The notes beneath the pieces are model-generated. The model worked only from the letters and a program-made list of their open reading frames with translations. It was not told the DNA's origin and did no database searches. 8,040 nt of DNA from Candidatus Rokuibacteriota bacterium. GTDB lineage: Bacteria > Methylomirabilota > Methylomirabilia > Rokubacteriales > JACPHL01. Below are positions 5,576 through 8,040 of this stretch, one piece after another. How positions within the stretch are numbered: the first letter of the stretch is position 1; every line of letters begins with the position of its first letter. The stretch covers positions 1-8,040 of the forward strand of contig JACPHL010000045.1 in NCBI GenBank assembly GCA_016188625.1, read 5' to 3'. The position numbers were made by a program, and so were the translations under genes.

Positions 5576-6672
5576 TGGAGCCCTGGGCGTTCGTGCTCCT
5601 CGCCGTGGTCCTAGCCGGCCTCGCGGGCGGCCTCCTCTATCTGGCCGCGCAGCTCCGCGGGCTCCGGTCGGCGCGCGGCCAACCCGACCAGGCCCTGCTC
5701 CTGCTCCAGCAGGAGATCGCCTCGGTCCGCAGCGAGGGCCGCCAGGTCCAGGGCGAGACGGTCGGCGTCCTGCGCCAGGAGCTGCACCGCTTCGCGAGCC
5801 AGGTGAGCCAGCAGCTCGGGCAGGTGGGGAGCGGGGTCACCCAGCAGCTCCAGAACGTCACCGCGGTGGTGGGGCAGGTGCAGGGGAGCCTGGGGAAGCT
5901 CGGCGAGGTGACCCAGCGGGTGCTGGACGTCAGCAAGGACATCGCCGGGCTCGAGCAGATCCTCAAGTCGCCCAAGGTCCGGGGCGGCCTGGGCGAGACG
6001 TTCCTGGAGAACCTGCTGGCCCAGATGCTGCCCAGGGAGCACTACGTGCTCCAGCACACCTTCGCCACCGGCGACCGCGTGGACGCCGCGGTCCGGCTCG
6101 GCGACCGGCTGGTGCCCGTGGACGCGAAGTTCCCGCTCGAGAACTTTCGTCGGATGCTCGAGGAGGCGGACGAGGAGAAGCGGAGGCCGATCCGGCGACA
6201 GTTCGCCCGCGATGTCAAGAGCCACGCCGAGGGCATCGCCAAGAAGTATATCCTCCCCGACGAGGGGACCTACGACTTCGCCCTCATGTACATCCCCGCG
6301 GAGAACGTCTACTACGAGGTCGTGGTCAAGGACGAGGCCGACGGCGAGGAGTCGGCCCTCGGCTACGCCCTCCAACGCCGCGTCATCCCGGTCTCGCCCA
6401 ACAGCTTCTACGCCTACCTCCAGGTCATCCTCCTCGGCCTCAAGGGCCTCCAGGTGGAGCAGAACGCCCGGCTCATCCTCGATCTTCTGGGTCGGCTGAA
6501 GGGCGACCTCGGCCGCTTTCGGGAGGACTTCAACGTCCTGGGCCGGCACCTCACCAACGCCCGGAACAAGTTCGACGAGGCCACCTCGGCGCTCGCCAGG
6601 TTCGAGGCCAAGCTCGAGGGGGTCGAAGGGCGAGGCGAGCAGCCCGCCCTCCCGGGCCTCCCCGGCCAGTAA
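5572..6672 (+). CDS. rmuC: RmuC family protein (predicted DNA recombination-limiting nuclease)
   Basis: This is a 366-residue RmuC protein. RmuC limits DNA inversion and recombination in Escherichia coli, and its core is predicted to have a PD-(D/E)XK nuclease fold. Order: one N-terminal membrane helix (about residues 5-26, WAFVLLAVVLAGLAGGLLYL), a Gln-rich coiled coil (about 40-125), then the RmuC domain. Candidate nuclease-fold residues are E142 in RGGLGETFLENLL, D171 in DRVDAAV, and D184 and K186 in VPVDAKFPLENF. Later family blocks include YDFALMYIPAENVYYEVV and VSPNSFYAYLQVI. It is shorter than the E. coli protein, mainly in the coiled coil and tail. The start is ATG 5572, which overlaps the upstream stop; ATG 5575 is equivalent. 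The frame is open further upstream, but that part is a shadow of the previous gene. No Shine-Dalgarno is seen, so translation probably depends on coupling. Confidence 0.94.
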   Translation: MMEPWAFVLLAVVLAGLAGGLLYLAAQLRGLRSARGQPDQALLLLQQEIASVRSEGRQVQGETVGVLRQELHRFASQVSQQLGQVGSGVTQQLQNVTAVVGQVQGSLGKLGEVTQRVLDVSKDIAGLEQILKSPKVRGGLGETFLENLLAQMLPREHYVLQHTFATGDRVDAAVRLGDRLVPVDAKFPLENFRRMLEEADEEKRRPIRRQFARDVKSHAEGIAKKYILPDEGTYDFALMYIPAENVYYEVVVKDEADGEESALGYALQRRVIPVSPNSFYAYLQVILLGLKGLQVEQNARLILDLLGRLKGDLGRFREDFNVLGRHLTNARNKFDEATSALARFEAKLEGVEGRGEQPALPGLPGQ

Positions 6673-6723
6673 GGCGCAGCCGACCCGGGACGGTCGCGAT
6701 CCCTATGGCGGGGGGAGCCGCTG

Positions 6724-6732
6724 TGCTATGAT
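6724..6732 (+). promoter_or_regulatory. Extended -10 promoter for the small unknown gene
   Basis: TGCTATGAT (TATGAT at 6727-6732) lies in the same 14-mer, GCTGTGCTATGATG (6720-6733), as the promoter at 4650. No -35 box is seen. Predicted transcription would begin near 6739, only a few bases before ATG 6743/6746, giving a nearly leaderless mRNA. If this box is functional, the ATG at 6728, which lies inside it, cannot be the start codon. Confidence 0.58.
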
Positions 6733-6745
6733 GGAAGGGCCTATG

Positions 6746-7048
6746 ATGGGCACGTCTCCGTTCCAGGTCTACGGCATCAACGTCGTCGTGAGGCTTCTCG
6801 CCGAGGCCCCGCCGGGGGTCCGCCTCTACTGCCCGAAGGGCTCCCCGATCCGCTACGGCGTCGTCGTCGGGCGCGGCGACGGCTTCGACGAGGGGGCCAA
6901 TACCTTCCGGGAGATGCCCCCCCTCGAGGCGGTGGCCGCCTTCGAGGAGACCGCCGAGGAGGTGGAGGGGCATTACTTCTACGTCAGCGGGGAGGAGTAC
7001 CGGGTCCTCCGTCTCGACGCTGTCATCCTGGCCTTCCCCCAGGAGTAA
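6746..7048 (+). CDS. Small hypothetical protein, 100 aa, no family recognised
   Basis: I do not recognise this protein. It is a soluble, acidic, mixed alpha/beta sequence without signal peptide, membrane segment or cysteine motif (one Cys, in RLYCPKG). A basic, glycine-rich part (CPKGSPIRYGVVVGRGDGFDEGANTF) precedes an acidic helix (PPLEAVAAFEETAEEVEGHY) and a strand-rich end (YFYVSGEEYRVLRLDAVILAF). Codon use is GC-rich like its neighbours, which supports real coding. Four ATG are in frame: 6728, 6731, 6743 and 6746. I chose 6746 because GGAAGGG (6733-6739) lies 6 nt upstream and the first two fall within the predicted -10 box; the longest form would be 106 residues. It follows rmuC by 73 nt with its own promoter and precedes the Memo gene by 89 nt. 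Its function is unknown. Confidence 0.7.
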   Translation: MGTSPFQVYGINVVVRLLAEAPPGVRLYCPKGSPIRYGVVVGRGDGFDEGANTFREMPPLEAVAAFEETAEEVEGHYFYVSGEEYRVLRLDAVILAFPQE

Positions 7049-7137
7049 GCCTGGGGCGCGGCCGGGGCCGCCCCGCCCGTGGGCGGCGCCGCCTCTCACC
7101 ACGACGCTCCGGCGAGGATCCCAGCGCGGAGAGGAGG

Positions 7138-8040
7138 ATGGGTCCCTGGCGCGACGCTGAGGTCGGAGGGGACCTCCCCGGGGCGCGCGAGTACCCGAGG
7201 CTCCGGGTGGTGGAGGCCTTTCCGGCCGTCGTCGAGGGGCGAGAGGTGATCTGCCTGCGGGATCCCGCGGGTCTCACCGACGCCATCCTCGTCATCCCCC
7301 GCCGGCTCCTCCCCGTCCTCGCCCTCTTCGACGGCGAGCACTCGCTCCTGGACATCCAGGCCGAGGTCATGCGGCGCTCCGGCGAGCTCCTCTACCGGGA
7401 CGGCCTCGCGGAGCTGGTCGAGACCCTGGACCGCCAGCTCTTCCTGGAGGGGCCCCGTCTCGAGGGCGAGCGGGCGCGACTGGAGGCGGCCTTTCGTGCG
7501 GGGCCGACCCGACCGCCCCTGCACGCGGGCAAGGCCTATGCGGGCGATCCCCAGGGGCTCCGGGCCCAGATCGAGGCCTGCTTCACCCACGCCGACGGAC
7601 CCGGCCTCCCCGGCCCGGCCACGGCCGGGAGGCTCCGGGCCGTGATCGCCCCCCACATCGACCTCCACCGGGGTGGTCCGGCCTACGCCTGGACGTACCG
7701 GGCCGTCGCCGAGGCGGCCGAGGCCGAGTGCTTCATCATCTTCGGGACGGCCCATGCCGGCATGCCGCACCCCTTCGCGGTGACCCCCAAGACCTACGAC
7801 ACCCCCCTCGGCCCGCTCCCGGTGGATCGGGAGTTCATCGAGACGCTCGGGCATCGCTACGGCGGGAATCTCCTCGGCTCGGAGTTCGCCCACCGGGCGG
7901 AGCACTCCATCGAGTTCCAGGCGGTGTTCCTTCGCTATCTGTTCGCCGGCCGACGGGAGTTCACGGTCGTGCCGATCCTGGCCAGCTTCCTCCACGAGGC
8001 GCTGGCGGCCGGCGTCGATCCCGAGGCCGACCCCCGGGTG
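7138..8040 (+). CDS. Memo family protein (AmmeMemoRadiSam system protein B), 3' truncated by window edge
   Basis: This is the Memo-like member of the AmmeMemoRadiSam set, a group in which AMMECR1, Memo and radical-SAM proteins are encoded together; the bacterial role is not settled. 301 residues are visible with no stop before the window end. The Memo domain starts near residue 128 (LHAGKAYAGDP). It shows IAPHIDLHRGG with H173, IIFGTAHAG with H206, and AEHSIEFQAVFLRYLF with H256. H173 and H206 align with the metal-binding histidines of human MEMO1; the matching C-terminal cysteine would lie beyond the window. Residues 20-125 form an extra N-terminal domain, with PRLRVVEAFPAVVEGREVIC, then a helical part with LLDIQAEVMRRSGELL. 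The ATG at 7138 has GGAG at 7128-7131. Partner radical-SAM and AMMECR1 genes might lie downstream but are not seen. Confidence 0.9.
   Translation, partial: MGPWRDAEVGGDLPGAREYPRLRVVEAFPAVVEGREVICLRDPAGLTDAILVIPRRLLPVLALFDGEHSLLDIQAEVMRRSGELLYRDGLAELVETLDRQLFLEGPRLEGERARLEAAFRAGPTRPPLHAGKAYAGDPQGLRAQIEACFTHADGPGLPGPATAGRLRAVIAPHIDLHRGGPAYAWTYRAVAEAAEAECFIIFGTAHAGMPHPFAVTPKTYDTPLGPLPVDREFIETLGHRYGGNLLGSEFAHRAEHSIEFQAVFLRYLFAGRREFTVVPILASFLHEALAAGVDPEADPRV

Noticed and set aside
7058-7087. GC-rich inverted repeats between the small gene and the Memo gene (for example GCCGCCC at 7067-7073 with GGGCGGC at 7081-7087).
   Set aside because: No T-run follows, several alternative pairings exist, and such repeats are expected by chance at this base composition. 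I do not call it a terminator.

Overview
The window is very GC-rich (roughly 70% by eye), densely coding, and all recognisable genes lie on the + strand. GTG starts, 0 to 8 nt gene spacing and GTGA/ATGA overlaps are common. The gene families (LutB/LutC, DUF2203, TIGR02757, a Memo-type protein with an N-terminal extension) and the high GC fit an uncultured soil or sediment bacterium of the Rokubacteria/Methylomirabilota (NC10) kind. That placement is inference from gene style only; a GC-rich deltaproteobacterium-like lineage cannot be excluded. The contig behaves like a core chromosomal segment: I see no transposase, integrase, CRISPR array, tRNA or rRNA.

Region 1 (1-3177) is a tight operon: the 3' part of lutB (iron-sulfur subunit of the lactate utilisation complex), lutC (LUD-domain subunit), a DUF2203 protein and a HAD-superfamily hydrolase. 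LutB and LutC are expected to work with LutA, probably encoded upstream of the window, to oxidise L-lactate or a related 2-hydroxyacid. The last two genes are hitchhikers of unknown relation to that pathway.

Region 2 (3174-3576) is a cold-shock protein gene. A good sigma70-type promoter overlaps the HAD stop codon. It drives a structured leader of about 116 nt that contains a complete intrinsic terminator upstream of the csp start codon. This means either a separate small RNA of about 75 nt or transcription attenuation of csp. A second strong terminator follows csp.

Region 3 (3605-4639) is a thioredoxin reductase gene (trxB) with its own extended -10 promoter and a C(UUCG)G-capped terminator. 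It has one in-frame TGA where the family has glycine, just before the redox CATC motif. UGA ends most other genes here, so the code is not reassigned; the gene is either genuinely broken or carries a sequence error.

Region 4 (4650-6672) is a two-gene operon with ATGA overlap. The first gene is a TIGR02757/DUF2400 protein that shows HhH-GPD glycosylase-like features (a DTH motif and a C-x8-C-x2-C-x5-C loop). The second is rmuC, a membrane-anchored predicted nuclease-fold protein. Together they suggest a DNA maintenance unit.

Region 5 (6724-8040) holds a small unrecognised protein behind a promoter that shares an exact 14-mer with the promoter of region 4. After it comes a Memo-family (AmmeMemoRadiSam system protein B) gene that runs off the window end.

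The points most worth a second look are the csp leader, the interrupted trxB, the glycosylase-like signature of the TIGR02757 protein, and the repeated extended -10 promoter.
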